Assembly: GCA_016714225.1 (NCBI GenBank)
Contig: JADJNS010000018.1
Span: 1 to 64,000, forward strand
DNA from: Archangiaceae bacterium
GTDB taxonomy: Bacteria > Myxococcota > Myxococcia > Myxococcales > Myxococcaceae
Length of the DNA: 64,000 bases
Direction: 5' to 3'
Part shown: positions 36,761 through 46,839 of the stretch, piece by piece
Layout of the letters: the number at the start of each line of letters is the position of its first letter
Numbering within the stretch: the stretch's first letter is position 1
Notes under the pieces: generated by a model
Database searches by the model: none
What the model saw: the letters and a program-made list of their open reading frames with translations, nothing else
What the model was told of the DNA's origin: nothing
Translations under genes and position numbers: made by a program

Positions 36761-38887
36761 TCAACCCGAGCTCTTCCCCAGCTCGACCTGGTACCCATCG
36801 CCCGAAGAGTGCACCTGGGCGCTCAAGGCCTCGGGCCCCAGATACAGCGCCACGAAGTGCCGCACCGCCGCGGCATCACCCGAGGTCGCCCGCGCCACCT
36901 CGAGGCCGAAGCCTCCGTCGCGCAGGTGCCGCACTTCTCCGCGCACGGTCACGCTGGAGGGCCCGGCGAGAATGCCCCCGGTGCCGAACACCACCTCGAC
37001 CGCGTCGCCGACCCTGGGCACCATCGCGCTGTTCACGAACAGGCCGCCCGCGCTCACGTCGGTGACGGTGCCCGTGCCGGTCTGCGTGCCGGCCTTGAGG
37101 GTGACCTCGGCGTGTGCGCGCAGCCGGGGCGCGGCGCGCTCGGGGTCGGCCGAGAGCCTGGGGCCCACCGCGAGGTACGCCGCGCTCACGTCCTGAAAGC
37201 CCTTCAGGGCCAGCGCGGCGACGCTCTGCAGCTCGAAGTGCTCGTGACACTCGGCCTGGGTCTGCGCCGAGACCAGCACTCCGCCCGGAGGCGCGCGGCC
37301 CTCGAGCCGCGAGGCCAGGCTCACCGTCGGCCCGAGCACGGTGTAGTCGATGCGCTCGGGCTCCCACGAGACGTCGCCGATGAAGACGTCTCCGGTGGCG
37401 ATGCCGATGCGAATCGCGACCGGCGGCTTGCCCTCGCCCTCCCACTTCTTCGAGAGGCGGGCGATCTCTTCCTGCATCGCCAGCGCGGCGTCGACCGCGC
37501 GGCGGGCGTGGTCCTTCGCGGGGAAGGGGTCTCCGAACACCGCCAGCAGCCCGTCGCCCGCCACCCGCTCGAGGCGGCCCTCGCGCGCGGTGACCACCCG
37601 CGCCATCACCGCGAAGTACTCGCGCAACAGCTGAACCACCGCGTCGGCCGGGCGGTCGTTCGAGAGGCCCGCATACCCGCGCACGTCGCTGAACAGCACG
37701 GTGAGGTGCTTGCGCGCGCCGCTCACCGAGAGAAACTTCTGCGGGGCGTCGAGCAGGCCCTCGAGGCGCCCGGGGTCGATGGTGCCGTCGAACGCCGTGC
37801 GCAGCCGCTCGCGGTCGAGGTCGATGTAGGCGGCGCGCGCCACCGCTGCGGCTATGAAGGCGAAGCTCAGCGAGGCGAGCGGGGCCAGCGGCGCCAGCAC
37901 CCAGTCGCCGTGCTGCGCCTGCCACACCACGCCGCAGAAGGCCGCGCCGAGCAGCAGCGCGAGCGGCACCCCGAAGGCCGGGCGCAGAAACGCGGCGAGC
38001 AGGCCCAGCGCCCCGAGCAGCACGATGAGCGCCACCGCCACCACGCCGGGCAGCTCTCTGGGCTGGCGGCCCTGAATCAGGTCGGCGAGCGCGGCCGCGT
38101 GCAGCTCGACCAGCGGCCGCGCCTCGCCGGTGAAGAGCGGAGCGACCTCTTTCGCCGCGGTCGCGCTCTGCCCGACCAGCACGAACTTGTCTTTGAAGCT
38201 CTTCTGCAGCGCGCTCGACGGGTCATCGAGCCCCGAGCGGGTGGCCTCGTCGAGCACCGTGTCGAGGGCGACGGTGGGCGCGGCGTCTCGCCAGTGCGGC
38301 AGCAGCACGCGGGGCAGGGTGTCGGGCACCTCGCCGCCCCCGGCGCGGAAGGTGGCCACCCCCAGCGCGGTGAGCGGAGTCGCCCCGGTGTCGGCGCTGG
38401 CGAACACGCTGCGCATGCGGCCCGAGGGCGACGGGCGAACGTTGACGTGCGCGAGCGCCGCGGCGTTGGCGAGCGGGCCGGCGGGCAGCCCCACCCGCTG
38501 GCACTCGAGGCTGCGCGGGCGCGAGGCGATGGGCACGCAGTCGGCGGCCAGCACCACGTGCGGCCAGGCCTTCGCGGCGGCGGCCAGCGCCTCGTCGTTG
38601 TTGGTGGGGTCGATGAGGTACGTGTCGAAGCCGATGGCCCTGGCGCCGCTCTTGCCGGCCAGGGTGACCAGCTGCGCCAGCACGTCGCGGGGCAGCGGCC
38701 AGCCGTGCCGCTCGAGGCTGGCGTCGTCGATGGCGACCACCACCAGCGCGTCTGGCCAGGGCAGGGGGCCTCGCCACCTGGCCACCGTGCCCTCGGCCTG
38801 CTCTTCGAACCCGCGCCAGGTATCGCTTCGACTCGCCGCGGCAATCAGCGCTATGGCCAGCGCGCCGGCCAGGAGGGGACCTCGCAT
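36761..38887 (-). CDS. CHASE2 - class III nucleotide cyclase - PilZ protein
   Basis: 708 aa from ATG 38887. An N-terminal hydrophobic helix leads into a CHASE2 sensor domain (about 45-295; VVVAIDDASLERHGWPLPRD, ARAIGFDTYLID), then three membrane helices (about 305-395) and a cytoplasmic cyclase domain. The metal-binding Asp residues are in FSDVRGY and AGDGLLAVFGD, and the adenine-type Asp in RIDYTVLG. Position 3 of the V-N-x-A-S-R block is changed: TVSLASRL has Ser in place of the transition-state Asn, and Arg replaces the usual Lys of K-x-x-G-D. A PilZ-like domain (about 600-700; VTDVSAGGLFVNS, VRGEVRHLRDGGFGLEV) ends the protein. It could link an external signal, a cyclic nucleotide and cyclic di-GMP. 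Catalytic activity is uncertain. Confidence 0.88.
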   Translation of the reverse strand: MRGPLLAGALAIALIAAASRSDTWRGFEEQAEGTVARWRGPLPWPDALVVVAIDDASLERHGWPLPRDVLAQLVTLAGKSGARAIGFDTYLIDPTNNDEALAAAAKAWPHVVLAADCVPIASRPRSLECQRVGLPAGPLANAAALAHVNVRPSPSGRMRSVFASADTGATPLTALGVATFRAGGGEVPDTLPRVLLPHWRDAAPTVALDTVLDEATRSGLDDPSSALQKSFKDKFVLVGQSATAAKEVAPLFTGEARPLVELHAAALADLIQGRQPRELPGVVAVALIVLLGALGLLAAFLRPAFGVPLALLLGAAFCGVVWQAQHGDWVLAPLAPLASLSFAFIAAAVARAAYIDLDRERLRTAFDGTIDPGRLEGLLDAPQKFLSVSGARKHLTVLFSDVRGYAGLSNDRPADAVVQLLREYFAVMARVVTAREGRLERVAGDGLLAVFGDPFPAKDHARRAVDAALAMQEEIARLSKKWEGEGKPPVAIRIGIATGDVFIGDVSWEPERIDYTVLGPTVSLASRLEGRAPPGGVLVSAQTQAECHEHFELQSVAALALKGFQDVSAAYLAVGPRLSADPERAAPRLRAHAEVTLKAGTQTGTGTVTDVSAGGLFVNSAMVPRVGDAVEVVFGTGGILAGPSSVTVRGEVRHLRDGGFGLEVARATSGDAAAVRHFVALYLGPEALSAQVHSSGDGYQVELGKSSG

Positions 38888-38962
38888 CTCACCCGCGACT
38901 ATCCCCCGAGGTTTGGCTCCATCGAACCTTTTTCCCCGACCGGTGTTCTCCTCAGCCGAAAA

Positions 38963-39490
38963 GTGACCCCCCCGACCGACGAGCAGCTGTACGAGCGCGC
39001 GAGGCGCGGCGACGTGGCCGCCTTCGACCAGCTCTACGCCCGGTGGGAGCGCCGCCTGTTCGGCTTCGTGCTCCGGCTGTTGCACGACCGCTCGTCGGCC
39101 GAAGAGGTCTTCCACGACGCCTTCATCGAGGTGCTCGAGGGCCCCCGGCTCAGCTTCGCCCAGGCGAGCTTCTCGGCCTGGCTCTTTCGGGTCGCCCGCA
39201 ACGCCTGTGCCAACCGCCTGCGCTCGAACGCGCGCAAGAGCGCCGCGCTGCAGCTGTGGCCCGCCGCCGAGCCGTCGCCCACCCCCGAGCAGTCGCTGAC
39301 CGAGAGCGAGCGCGCCTCGCGCCTGGCCGAGTCGGTGCGCCGCCTGCCTCACGCCCTGGCCGAGCTCTTCCACCTGCGCGCCTCGGGCCTCTCGTACGAA
39401 GAAATCTCCACCGTGCTCGGCGTGCCGCTCGGCACCGTCAAGTCGCGGCTCCACACCCTCGTTCACCAGCTCAAAGGAGACCTCCCATGA
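38963..39490 (+). CDS. RNA polymerase ECF sigma factor
   Basis: 175 aa from GTG 38963, the usual ECF size. Region 2 is ARRGDVAAFDQLYARWERRLFGF...AEEVFHDAFIEV, and region 4 is LPHALAELFHLRASGLSYEEISTVLGVPLGTVKSRL, a clear helix-turn-helix for -35 recognition. The stop overlaps the ATG of a zinc-finger anti-sigma gene (ATGA), the standard sigma/anti-sigma pairing. GAACC upstream near 38927 resembles an ECF -35 element and might mark autoregulation; this is weak. Confidence 0.92.
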   Translation: MTPPTDEQLYERARRGDVAAFDQLYARWERRLFGFVLRLLHDRSSAEEVFHDAFIEVLEGPRLSFAQASFSAWLFRVARNACANRLRSNARKSAALQLWPAAEPSPTPEQSLTESERASRLAESVRRLPHALAELFHLRASGLSYEEISTVLGVPLGTVKSRLHTLVHQLKGDLP

Positions 39491-39849
39491 CCTGCGCAGA
39501 GCTCGAGCCCCTGCTCATGCCCTACGAGCTCGGCGCGTCGACGCCCGCCGAGCGCGATGCGTGCGAGACCCACCTCGCCGCTTGCCCGGCGTGTCTGGCC
39601 GCGTTTCTCTCGCTCAAGCGGGTGCGCGAAGACGCCGCTGCGTTCGACGAGCGCCCCTCGCCGGTGGTGCGCGACCGCCTGCGCGCCCGCGTCGCCGCCC
39701 GCTCTCGGCGTCGCCCCGTGCTCTGGGCCGCCGCCGCCGCCGCGCTGATCGCCGCCGCCCTCGCGCTCAAGGTACTGCTACAGCCACCGCCCCCGGCGCC
39801 CCCGTCTTCGCTCATCGACTCAGCCCCGCCCTCGGAGGACCTGCTGTGA
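39487..39849 (+). CDS. Zinc-finger anti-sigma factor
   Basis: 120 aa. The ZAS signature H-x3-C-x2-C is in CETHLAACPAC (about 27-37), preceded by the conserved His/Cys-bearing helix beginning MTCAELEPLL. One membrane helix (LWAAAAAALIAAALALKVLL, about 79-98) and a short Pro-rich outer tail follow. This is the classical membrane anti-sigma layout that holds the ECF factor until a signal releases it. It is coupled to the sigma gene by ATGA and followed closely by a secreted protease gene. Confidence 0.9.
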   Translation: MTCAELEPLLMPYELGASTPAERDACETHLAACPACLAAFLSLKRVREDAAAFDERPSPVVRDRLRARVAARSRRRPVLWAAAAAALIAAALALKVLLQPPPPAPPSSLIDSAPPSEDLL

Positions 39850-39860
39850 AAGGAACCGTC

Positions 39861-41042
39861 ATGCCCCTGCTGCTCGCCCTGTGCCTCTTCCCCCCCCTGG
39901 TCGCCTGGGCCGAGCCCGACGACTCGGTCTGGCCGGCCTCCGAGAAGTTCGACTCGGGCGCGAAGGCGTTCGAGACCGCGCGGCGAGCGCTGCTCGAGCA
40001 GTACGTGCGCGCCGACCTGTCGGAAGACGAGCTCTACCGCGCCGCGGTGCAGGGCATGCTGCAGGGCGTCGACCCCGCCATGCGCAAGCACAACCAGCTG
40101 CTGTCGCCGACCCAGGTCGCCGACCTGCTGGCCGAGCTGAAGGGCGAGGTGGTGGGCATCGGGGTGCGCTTCAAGCTCGACCCCGGCTCGAGCCGCGCCG
40201 AGGTCATCGGGGTGGTGCCCGGCTCGTCGGCCGCCAGCGCCGACGTGCGCGAGGGAGACCTCATTCTCTCGGTCGACGGCGCCCCGCTGAAGGGCCGCAC
40301 CCAGCAAGAGGTCATCGCGGCCATTCGCGGGCCGGCGGGCGGCAAGGTGAAGCTCGGCCTGCTGCGCGACACCGCGCTGGTCGAGCGCACGCTCACCCGA
40401 GCGAAGCTCTCGGTCGAGCAGGTGAGCGAGGCGGTGCTGCCCGGCGACGTGGCGGTGCTCGCCCTGCGCGGCTTCTCCGAGACCACGCCGGCCCAGGTGC
40501 GCGCGGCGCTCGAGCGCATCGCGAAGTCTTCGGCCAGGGGCCTCATCATCGACCTGCGCAACAACGAAGGCGGCCTCTTGGAAAAGGCGGTCGAGACCGC
40601 GAAGCTGCTGCTGCCCAAGGGCGCCACGGTCGCGAAGCTCGCCGAGCGCGGCGGCAAAGAGCGGGTGATGGTGGCCGACGGCGCGCCGGTGCTCACCCTG
40701 CCGGTGGCGGTGCTGACCTCGAACCGCACCGGCTCGAGCGCCGAGCTGCTCGCCGCGGCGCTGCGGCACGCGCTGAAGGCCCCGCTCATCGGCGAGCGCA
40801 CCCGGGGCAAGTGGAGCGTGCAGCGCATCGAAGAGCTGCCCAACCGCTACACCATGAAGTTCACCGTGGCGCACTTCAAAGACCCGAGCGGCAGGGGCTG
40901 GGAGGGCGAGGGGCTCTCTCCCGACATCGAGGTGCCGCAGGCCCAGGCGGACGCCGAGAAGGCCGAGCGGCTCAAGCCGTCAGATCGCCTGGCGGCAGAT
41001 GTCCAGCTCAAGGCGGCGGCAAGCTTCTTGAGGATGCGCTGA
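39861..41042 (+). CDS. S41 family C-terminal processing peptidase (Ctp-like)
   Basis: 393 aa from ATG 39861, which has AAAGGA six bases upstream; the GTG at 39846 is less likely. Signal peptide MPLLLALCLFPPLVAWA, then a PDZ domain (about 95-175; VVGIGVRFKLDP, GDLILSVDGAPLKG) and the protease core. The catalytic pair is visible as Ser282 in GSSAE and Lys307 in ERTRGKW, spaced by 25 residues as in Prc. It should act in the periplasm. Standing 12 bp behind a membrane anti-sigma gene, it may cut the anti-sigma's outer tail or be part of the response; that is inferred. Confidence 0.92.
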   Translation: MPLLLALCLFPPLVAWAEPDDSVWPASEKFDSGAKAFETARRALLEQYVRADLSEDELYRAAVQGMLQGVDPAMRKHNQLLSPTQVADLLAELKGEVVGIGVRFKLDPGSSRAEVIGVVPGSSAASADVREGDLILSVDGAPLKGRTQQEVIAAIRGPAGGKVKLGLLRDTALVERTLTRAKLSVEQVSEAVLPGDVAVLALRGFSETTPAQVRAALERIAKSSARGLIIDLRNNEGGLLEKAVETAKLLLPKGATVAKLAERGGKERVMVADGAPVLTLPVAVLTSNRTGSSAELLAAALRHALKAPLIGERTRGKWSVQRIEELPNRYTMKFTVAHFKDPSGRGWEGEGLSPDIEVPQAQADAEKAERLKPSDRLAADVQLKAAASFLRMR

Positions 41043-41090
41043 CATCCCTTTCTAGATCTGCCAACCCCTGCATAGGATTCCCGGCTGTCC

Positions 41091-42608
41091 GTGACCGAAG
41101 CCGGTTTCGCCTCTACCAGAGCACTCGCCGTCTCCATCGGGCGATGCGCCGAGTCGATGCTCGATGTCGATCGGCTGCGCGGAGAGACCAACGCGCTCAA
41201 GGCCCACTCCGGCGAGCTGGCCAGCTTCGCTGCGGCCCTGTTCGAGCTCGAGTGCGCGAAGAAGGGCGACCCCGACGCGCGCGCCAACATGCTCGACACC
41301 GCCGATTCGCTGCTGCAGTTCTGGCGCGACAAGAGCGGCGACCAGCTGGCCGCGGCGCACCCCACGCTCTCTCAGTTGTGGATCGACGCCTCGAAGATGC
41401 TCGTCTCGTTCGAGCAGAAGCGGCTCGAGCGGGCGCTGGCGAAGTGCTTCGAGTCGCGCGCCGACGCACCGCTGTTGCAAGAGGCGCTCAAAGACCTCAC
41501 CCCCGCGGGCGACCGCCGGGTCGAGCTCGCCACCTGCCTCTACCACCTCGAGCTGGCGCGGCTGTTCGTCGACAGCTCGCGCGTCGAGTTCGCGCGCCGC
41601 ATCGCGCTGGTGCAAGAGGCGTATCTCGACCCGGCCGTCGCGACCGAGCTGATCGGCGGCGACCCGGGCCTGCAGCACCTGTGGAAAGAGCTGATCCCCT
41701 ACCTCGACGAGTTCTTCGAGGCGCAGGAGCAGGAAGAAGAGGCCCGCCGCCGCTCCGAGACCGACCCCGCGGCCAGGGCGGTGAGCTCGACCTCGAGCCC
41801 GAACCTGGGGGCCGTGCCGCCTCCACCGCCGCCGGTGTCGGACCCGAGCGTGGCCACGGTGCCCGACCCGCTGACCACCACCCAGCCTCCGAGCTTCGTG
41901 CCCGAGGCCGAGTTCCTCACCTCGACCGTCGCCGCGGTGCCCGACGAGGTCGAGATTCTCGAGGCGCGCGAGGTGTCGATCGAAGGCGACGTCGCGCCCG
42001 CTCCGCCGCCGCCGCCCGAGCCGTTGGGCGAAGCCGAGGTCGAGGCCATCGAGCTGGAAGAGGCGCCGCCTCCACCGCCGAAGCCTTCGAAGCCTTCCAA
42101 GCGCGACGCGCGGCTCGACTACCTCTCGGACTACGAGCCAGACGAAGCGGCGCAGGCGTTCTGGCGGCACACCGAGACCTCGCTGGGGTTGGTGCCGTCG
42201 GGCGAGGCGCCGCGCACCGGCGAGCGGGTGCTCTCGGCCGACGGCCGCGCCGAGCGCAAGAAGCTGAACGCGTGGCTCGACGGCATGAGCGGGCAGTTCG
42301 CCGAGGTGCCCGAAGCGCGCGCGATGCAGTGCCTGATGCGCCTCTACATGGCGACGCAGATCAAAGAGAAGACCCTGTTCGGCCAGCCGAACCCGAAGCG
42401 CAAAGACGCCTTCCGCGCCGCGCTGGGGCTGCTGTCGGGTGACGGCGCCGCGGCGGGTCGAGCGGCGGTGTGGTTCGAGCTCGATGGTCCCGATACGAAG
42501 GCGAACCTCGCCACCGCGCTCGAGATGGTGCAGGACTTTCTCCAGTTCTGCTCGCGCGAGCAGAAAGACCCCCTCGACGCCGCCGCCGTCGACGAGTTCC
42601 TGGGCTGA
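41091..42608 (+). CDS. Hypothetical protein with a long Pro-rich linker
   Basis: 505 aa from GTG 41091. Residues 1-230 are helical and soluble (FAAALFELECAKKGDPDARANMLDTADSL is the type), 230-350 are Pro/Glu/Val-rich with runs of PPPPPP, and 350-505 form a second helical region (RKKLNAWLDGM, LGLLSGDGAAAGRAAVWFELD). No signal peptide or membrane helix. The layout, two folded parts on a flexible linker, suggests a scaffolding or regulatory protein. I do not recognise a family. A strong hairpin follows the stop. Confidence 0.65.
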   Translation: MTEAGFASTRALAVSIGRCAESMLDVDRLRGETNALKAHSGELASFAAALFELECAKKGDPDARANMLDTADSLLQFWRDKSGDQLAAAHPTLSQLWIDASKMLVSFEQKRLERALAKCFESRADAPLLQEALKDLTPAGDRRVELATCLYHLELARLFVDSSRVEFARRIALVQEAYLDPAVATELIGGDPGLQHLWKELIPYLDEFFEAQEQEEEARRRSETDPAARAVSSTSSPNLGAVPPPPPPVSDPSVATVPDPLTTTQPPSFVPEAEFLTSTVAAVPDEVEILEAREVSIEGDVAPAPPPPPEPLGEAEVEAIELEEAPPPPPKPSKPSKRDARLDYLSDYEPDEAAQAFWRHTETSLGLVPSGEAPRTGERVLSADGRAERKKLNAWLDGMSGQFAEVPEARAMQCLMRLYMATQIKEKTLFGQPNPKRKDAFRAALGLLSGDGAAAGRAAVWFELDGPDTKANLATALEMVQDFLQFCSREQKDPLDAAAVDEFLG

Positions 42609-42618
42609 AAGAGAGCCT

Positions 42619-42638
42619 CCCTCTCCCGGGGGAGAGGG
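42619..42638 (+). terminator. Strong hairpin after the 505-aa gene
   Basis: CCCTCTCCC (42619-42627) pairs perfectly with GGGAGAGGG (42630-42638) across a 2-base loop, 10 bp after the stop at 42608. There is no T-tract, so Rho-independent termination is possible but not certain; this CTCTCCC/GGGAGAG type is also a common dispersed intergenic repeat. Confidence 0.45.
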
Positions 42639-42668
42639 GCGGGGTGAGGGGGTGGTATTGACGCCCCC

Positions 42669-43514
42669 ATGCGCAAGGGCACCGCCAGCCGCACCGCGAA
42701 GTGGGTCACGTACATGCGAGCGCTCGCGAACGAGGGCCACACCGGGGTGAGAGGCTTCGCTGATCCGGTGGCGAAGTCGCTCCTCGACGAGTCGTGGCGC
42801 ACGCGCCTCGAGCGCACCAGGCACCGCATCGAGACCCGCCCCGAGAACCGGCTCTCGAAGCTCTCCCGCAGCGCAGCCGACCTGATGGCGCTGCGCACGC
42901 TGGCCATCGACGGGCCGGTGAACGCCGAGCTCAGCAAGGGCACCCGCCAGCTGGTGATTCTCGGAGCCGGGCTCGACGCGAGGGCGTGGCGGCTCACCGC
43001 CCTCAAAGACGCCCGGGTGTTCGAGGTCGACCACCCCGACACGCAGGCCGCGAAGCGCGCGAACCTGGCCGACCTCGCCCCCACCGCGAAGCAGGTCGAC
43101 TTCGTCGCGGTGGACTTCGAGTCAGACCGCCTCGACGTCGCGCTGAGCTCGGCCGGGCATGATCCGCGTCAGCCCACCCTCTGGGTCTGGGAGGGCGTGG
43201 TCATGTACCTGACGACCCCCGCGGTGCGCGCGACGCTGAACATCGTGTCGAACCTCAGCGCGCCGGGCTCGGTGCTGGTGGTGAACTACCACACGCAGCT
43301 TCACCGGGGCCTGGTGGGCCTGTTCTTGCGCTTCCTCGGCGAGCCGAACCGGTCTGCCTTCACCGCAGAGCAGCTGAGCGCCGAGCTGGCCCACGCCCAC
43401 TTCACCGTCGAGAACGACACCGGGGTGGCCGACTGGCAGGCGGCGCACGGCGGCACCGTCGCTCCTTACGGCGCGGGCAGGTTTGCTCGCATCGCGGTGG
43501 GGCGGCGTCGGTAG
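42669..43514 (+). CDS. LCMT-type (PPM family) SAM-dependent O-methyltransferase
   Basis: 281 aa. The diagnostic block is LVILGAGLDARAWRL (motif I) followed by VFEVDHPDTQAAK, both hallmarks of the leucine carboxyl methyltransferase-like family. LWVWEGVVMYLT is its conserved motif IV region. Family members in actinobacteria and myxobacteria methylate carboxyl or hydroxyl groups of small metabolites; the substrate here is unknown. ATG 42669 gives MRKGTASRTAKW. The next gene starts 17 bp after its stop on the same strand. Confidence 0.9.
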   Translation: MRKGTASRTAKWVTYMRALANEGHTGVRGFADPVAKSLLDESWRTRLERTRHRIETRPENRLSKLSRSAADLMALRTLAIDGPVNAELSKGTRQLVILGAGLDARAWRLTALKDARVFEVDHPDTQAAKRANLADLAPTAKQVDFVAVDFESDRLDVALSSAGHDPRQPTLWVWEGVVMYLTTPAVRATLNIVSNLSAPGSVLVVNYHTQLHRGLVGLFLRFLGEPNRSAFTAEQLSAELAHAHFTVENDTGVADWQAAHGGTVAPYGAGRFARIAVGRRR

Positions 43515-43531
43515 TAATACGAGTCGCGACG

Positions 43532-44941
43532 ATGGAGCTGGGCGAGCGGGGCTGGTTGAGAGAGGTGCTGACGCGCACGGTGAACGCGCACGTCCGCGAC
43601 GAGACCTCGACCGCGGCGACGAAGTCGGCGGCGCTGCCGACCCCGAAGGCGCGCGCCAACGCCTACCTGCGCCTCGCCCTGCGCGAGAGCGGGCTGCTCT
43701 ACGGCACGCCGTCGAAGACCGAGGGCGAGGCGACCGGCGCGGCCGAAGAGCGCCTGTTTCTGGCGGTGCTGCAGGCGCTCAGCCGCATCGGGCTCGACCT
43801 CGCGTACCGGCTGCAGGCTGCGCCGGGGCCGCGGGTCGAGCAGCTGCTGCTGCTCTTCGCGGCGATGGCGGGTGAGCTCGACGACGCCGAGGCGATTCAC
43901 AAGAGCATCGAGAACGCCTCGAAGAAGAAGGGGTGGCCGCCGCCCGAGAAGCTGTGGCGCCGCGTCGAAGAGGCGCTCGAGGCGCGGGCGATGTCGCTCT
44001 CGGGAGACCCGTACTACGGCCTGGTGCTGCACAACGGAGCGCTGTTCTCCGACGCGCACCTGTTCGGGCGGCTGGCGCTCTCGTACTTCTCGTCGGCCAC
44101 GTTCTCGCGCGAGGCGTCCGACCGCCGCATTCGCTTCGCCGCGCAGCAGAAGGCGCTGCTCGCCGAGGTCTTGATCGGCCTCGCGTGCGCCGAGCGGCGG
44201 CCGTCGTTTCCCGCGCGGCGCGCCATCTTGCGGCAGATCGAAGACCTCAAGCTGCCCGACGACGTGTTCTCGGTGCTCCACGCGTTCGCGCGGCGGGCGT
44301 TCGAGCGGCCGCCGTCACTCGAGCGGGTGCTCAAGACGGTGCGCACCCACGCGGTGAAGCGCTTCATCGTCGAGCAGGCGCTGCTGGCCTCGCTGGTCGA
44401 CGGGCGCCGCAGCCCGAAAGAGCGCGAGTTTCTCTCGGCGCTGGCGCAGCAGCTCGGCATCAGCGCCGAAGAGCGCAAGGGGCTCGAGCTCGAGGTGGCC
44501 GAGTTCTACGCGAAGCACCGCGACGTGGTCGACGTGTTCACGGTGGCCGCGGGCGCCGAGGTGATGGGCGAAGAGCTGGTCGACTCGATGCAGGCGACGC
44601 TCGAGAAGAACTTCCAGGCGCTGCTCAAGGAAGTGCGAGAGACGGGCGAGCTGTCGGTGCTGCTGGCGAGGGCGGCGCGCGGTCAGAAGCTGACCCGCGA
44701 AGAGAAGCGCCGCATGCGCGACCAGCTGCTCGACGTGGCGCGCGCAGTGCCTGCGCTGGCCATCTTCGCCGCGCCGGGTGGGGTGCTGCTGCTCATCGCG
44801 CTCGCCAAGGTGCTGCCGTTCAGCCTGCTCCCCTCGAGCTTCCGCGACGCGAGACGAGCCGCGCTACGACGCGTAGTCGAGAGTGACGGGAGCCGCAACA
44901 GGCGAACAAACCTTGGCGAGGACCCGTTAAGTCTGATTTAG
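43532..44941 (+). CDS. LETM1-like membrane protein with a TerB-like segment
   Basis: 469 aa as read. A region IVEQALLASLVDGRRSPKEREFLSALAQQLGIS (about 285-320) resembles TerB. The C-terminal part, TREEKRRMRDQLLDVARAVPALAIFAAPGGVLLLIALAKVLPFSLLPSSF (about 385-436), matches the conserved LETM1 core: a basic helix, a membrane helix with two Pro and the LLPS-F motif. Mitochondrial LETM1 is a cation/proton antiporter or ribosome anchor; bacterial relatives are uncharacterised. The last 33 residues (RDARRAALRRVVES...) have lost the codon bias of the body and end 20 bp from a transposon, so the native C-terminus may have been cut. Confidence 0.8.
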   Translation: MELGERGWLREVLTRTVNAHVRDETSTAATKSAALPTPKARANAYLRLALRESGLLYGTPSKTEGEATGAAEERLFLAVLQALSRIGLDLAYRLQAAPGPRVEQLLLLFAAMAGELDDAEAIHKSIENASKKKGWPPPEKLWRRVEEALEARAMSLSGDPYYGLVLHNGALFSDAHLFGRLALSYFSSATFSREASDRRIRFAAQQKALLAEVLIGLACAERRPSFPARRAILRQIEDLKLPDDVFSVLHAFARRAFERPPSLERVLKTVRTHAVKRFIVEQALLASLVDGRRSPKEREFLSALAQQLGISAEERKGLELEVAEFYAKHRDVVDVFTVAAGAEVMGEELVDSMQATLEKNFQALLKEVRETGELSVLLARAARGQKLTREEKRRMRDQLLDVARAVPALAIFAAPGGVLLLIALAKVLPFSLLPSSFRDARRAALRRVVESDGSRNRRTNLGEDPLSLI

Positions 44942-44960
44942 TCAGCTCCACTACAGCGGC

Positions 44961-44988
44961 TGTCGTGCGCGCCAATTGATGAGCGTTT
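44961..44988 (+). repeat. Left terminal inverted repeat of the 3.37-kb transposon
   Basis: Starts TGT and ends with the exact 13-mer TTGATGAGCGTTT. It mirrors 48298-48325 at 20 of 28 positions. Confidence 0.75.
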
Positions 44989-45050
44989 GAGTTAGCTCCA
45001 ATTCCCTTAGCGACTTCCCTCCGCCCAGCCCAACAGGCAGAGCGAAAGGG

Positions 45051-46340
<1,290 letters not shown>

Positions 46341-46344
46341 GACG

Positions 46345-46839
46345 ATGGCGCGCCGCCGCACTCTTATGGTGCTGTCGGTGTTGTCGGGCGAGAAGGCAGT
46401 GACCGACGCCGTGACGGAGGCGCAGATTTCGCGGCAGCTGTACTACCAGCTCGAGACGAAGGCGCTGCACGCGATTCTGCGGGCCCTGGCGCCGGGAGCC
46501 GAGCCGACGGGCACCTCGGGGGCGGACGGGTACACCAAACGCATCACCGAGCTGGAGGAGCAGGTGAAGCAGCTGCAGCAGGACCGCCGGAGCGAGCGGC
46601 TGCTCTTCCTCACCCGAAAGATGGTGAAGAAGGGGCCGCTGGCGTCGGAGACGCGGGGCCGGCTGCGCAAGGCGAAGTCCCTCATCGACGAGGCCTGGGG
46701 CAGGCGCTTCCGACAGCCTCGACGCCGGAGAGCACGACGACGGCAGCCGAGTCGCCTTCGACCCCGAGCAGGATGGTGCTGAGCAACCCCTGACGTGGAC
46801 TAGGAAGCTCGCGGCGCCGACGCGCCCGGGGGGTGCATG
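46345..46839 (+). pseudogene. Small helix-turn-helix protein of the transposon
   Basis: Reads MARRRTLMVLSVLSGEKAVTDAV followed by TEAQISRQLYYQLETKAL, a helix-turn-helix like those of transposase OrfA proteins, then a coiled coil (YTKRITELEEQVKQLQQDRR). Near 46708 the frame shifts. The continuation SDSLDAGEHDDGSRVAFDPEQDG ends at TGA 46837-46839 region, overlapping the ATG of the next gene as ATGA. Probably an accessory DNA-binding subunit of the second transposase. Confidence 0.6.

Noticed and set aside
38920..38962. Autoregulated ECF promoter (GAACC...) before the sigma gene
   Set aside because: Only a -35-like GAACC is visible; no convincing -10 at 15-17 bp, so it is mentioned but not listed as a feature.
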